Shown in pieces: positions 62,786-64,000 of a stretch of DNA of 64,000 nt. The notes below the pieces were generated by a model, which searched no databases, was not told where the DNA came from, and saw only the letters and a list, made by a program, of their open reading frames with translations. The DNA comes from Acidobacteriota bacterium (GTDB lineage: Bacteria; Acidobacteriota; Holophagae; Acanthopleuribacterales; Acanthopleuribacteraceae), in assembly GCA_020637335.1 (NCBI GenBank), contig JACJWC010000017.1, positions 13,501 through 77,500 of the forward strand. Direction: 5' to 3'. Positions within the stretch are counted from its first letter, which is position 1, and each line of letters begins with the position of its first letter. A program made the translations under genes and the position numbers.

Positions 62786-63616
62786 TTAGGTGTCTTTGCG
62801 CAACGTCTTGAAAAACGGCTCGTAGGAGGCCAGGTTCTCGCGCAAGAATTGGTTGACGCCTTTGCCGGTTAAGGTTGCACCGCTGATACCATCCACATAG
62901 TGAACAGCTTCATCGCCTTGAATTTGCTCAGCGACCTTGCCACGAACCACCGTGATGGAGGTTAAATGGCCCTGGTCGTCTAATATTTTTTTGCCAATAA
63001 ATTGCTGCTTGAACCAGTCTTCTTCGATGCGGGCACCCAAACCAGGTGTTTCCTTGTGTTCAAAGAAGGTGATCCCTTTTACCGTATTCAGGTCAGGCTC
63101 CAAGGCCATATAGCCTTTGATGATGTCCCAGAGGCCATAACCTTCGATGGGGATAACATAGGCTTCCGGTGTGCCATTGGGTTGCCAGATGTGCACCAGC
63201 TTGAAGCCTGGATCGTAACTTTTTGGATCATTACTGCGTTTTGCCAGCAATTTGACCTTGGAGTTGAAGGTGTTCATCAACTCGATCGGTCCCTCGTTCT
63301 CGAGCATGTGCCGCTCATAACCCAGTTTGACCAACTCTTCGATCATAAAATGCTGATCGGCAACTTGGTTGTTCTTGTCAAACAGGAGATCCTTGAATTC
63401 TTTTTCATACATAGCAAAGATTTCGTTGGGTTTTTTACCTTTGAATTCCTCGGGTTTGTGCCCAACACTTTGCATGATGTTCTTAACAATATCCAACCGG
63501 ACATTGGCCTTTTGGCGCTCCTGGAGCAGGGTGGAGGCGCCAGCCAGAATCACACTGCACACCAGGCAGATGATAAAGGCAAAAATAAATACTTGACTGC
63601 TTTTAGGCTTGGACAC
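62786..63616 (-). CDS. nqrC: Na+-NQR subunit C (covalent FMN)
   Basis: 276 residues. One N-terminal helix (about 8-28, FIFAFIICLVCSVILAGAS), then a periplasmic domain with the FMN-attachment motif DGISGATLTG; T248 should carry FMN by phosphoester bond, installed by ApbE. KGITFFEHKETPGLGARIE is characteristic. I choose GTG 63616, preceded by GGAGG seven bases away, over the farther open frame from 63661 that would overlap nqrB more; it overlaps the nqrB end by 14 bp. Confidence 0.96.
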   Translation of the reverse strand: MSKPKSSQVFIFAFIICLVCSVILAGASTLLQERQKANVRLDIVKNIMQSVGHKPEEFKGKKPNEIFAMYEKEFKDLLFDKNNQVADQHFMIEELVKLGYERHMLENEGPIELMNTFNSKVKLLAKRSNDPKSYDPGFKLVHIWQPNGTPEAYVIPIEGYGLWDIIKGYMALEPDLNTVKGITFFEHKETPGLGARIEEDWFKQQFIGKKILDDQGHLTSITVVRGKVAEQIQGDEAVHYVDGISGATLTGKGVNQFLRENLASYEPFFKTLRKDT

Positions 63617-64000
63617 GACGCATCCTCCTTCGAACGTTGGCTTGCACGACGTAGTGATCAATCAGGGGCGCGAAGACGTTCATAAACAGAATCGCCAACA
63701 TCACACCCTCTGGATAAGCCGGATTGACCAATCGAATCAAAATGGTCAAAACCCCAATCAAAAATCCGTAGATCCATTTGCCGGTATTGGTGCGGGCTGC
63801 ACTGACAGGATCGGTAGCCATAAATACGGCCCCAAACATCAATCCGCCCATGACCAAATGGTAGTGGGCCGGTAATGAGAAAAATCCTGGAACATTCGGG
63901 CCATGGAACTGGTTTAAACCAAAAGCGGTTAACCAGGCACCAGCCAGTACTGCAACCATCACGCGCCAACTGCCCACACCCGTAATGATAAGGATGAAGG
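63603..64000 (-). CDS. nqrB: Na+-NQR subunit B, C-terminal part
   Basis: 132 codons, the 3' end of the gene; the 5' part lies beyond the right edge. Visible signatures are HYHLVMGGLMFGAVFMATDP, SAARTNTGKWIYGFLIGVLT and NPAYPEGVMLAILFMNVF, plus helices. The FMN-attachment Thr (SGATP-type motif) would lie upstream and is not in view. It ends TAA 63603 inside the start of nqrC. It should bind FMN and riboflavin and form the Na+ path with NqrD/E. Confidence 0.95.
   Translation of the reverse strand, partial: FILIITGVGSWRVMVAVLAGAWLTAFGLNQFHGPNVPGFFSLPAHYHLVMGGLMFGAVFMATDPVSAARTNTGKWIYGFLIGVLTILIRLVNPAYPEGVMLAILFMNVFAPLIDHYVVQANVRRRMRRVQA

Overview
The window reads as a chromosomal segment of a Gram-negative bacterium with roughly balanced base composition. 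RND efflux pumps, an ExbB/ExbD/TonB system, several lipoprotein signals and a Na+-translocating NADH:quinone reductase all require a two-membrane cell and suggest a sodium-rich (probably marine) habitat. The VWA protein of the type common in Acidobacteriota, the DUF4388 protein and the mix of families fit Acidobacteriota, perhaps Holophagae or Acanthopleuribacter-like. That placement is inference; no rRNA gene is present to test it.

Layout. 1-6423 (minus): methylmalonyl-CoA mutase, its GTPase chaperone MeaB, a PilZ/receiver-like protein, glutamine-dependent NAD synthetase and a cut-off gene, apparently one operon. 6561-9783 (plus): a hybrid histidine kinase, then pyrBI behind a recognisable promoter. 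9784-17343 is accessory: 238-bp tandem repeats, hairpin-bearing 150-bp direct repeats, a decayed gene split by a 1649-bp insertion sequence with a 7-bp target duplication, and a 2252-bp group II intron sitting in a dispersed repeat. An uninterrupted copy of that repeat near 28 kb fixes the intron ends to the base.

17344-24937 (minus): an SLC4-type anion transporter; a lipoprotein; an Lgt-like membrane enzyme translationally coupled to a radical SAM enzyme of the tetraether-synthase type (COG1964); two small membrane proteins; then an ECF sigma/anti-sigma pair with two exported proteins. 25164-30061: a PP2C phosphatase, a small zinc-ribbon membrane protein, a vapBC module with a palindromic operator candidate, more dispersed repeats and a secreted beta-helix protein. 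30062-43838: a cation-chloride-cotransporter-like permease, a HerA-like ATPase, a multi-PAS hybrid kinase, an M49-like metallopeptidase lipoprotein, a rhomboid protease, an unusual FHA-TM-lytic transglycosylase fusion, an amidohydrolase and a VWA protein.

43956-56991 (plus) is an envelope-energetics block: one membrane fusion protein with two enlarged RND permeases, then ExbB, two ExbD, TonB, a DUF4388 protein and a TPR protein. 57057-64000: two unrecognised membrane proteins, a conserved small protein, a TTG-started NqrM, and the Nqr operon in the order (B)-C-D-E-F-ApbE on the minus strand. ApbE attaches FMN to NqrB/NqrC and NqrM helps metallate NqrD/NqrE, so the maturation factors sit beside their substrate.

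The most intriguing item is the Lgt-like/radical SAM operon, which lacks the histidine expected in true Lgt and may act on membrane lipids. No tRNA, rRNA, CRISPR array or prophage was found.
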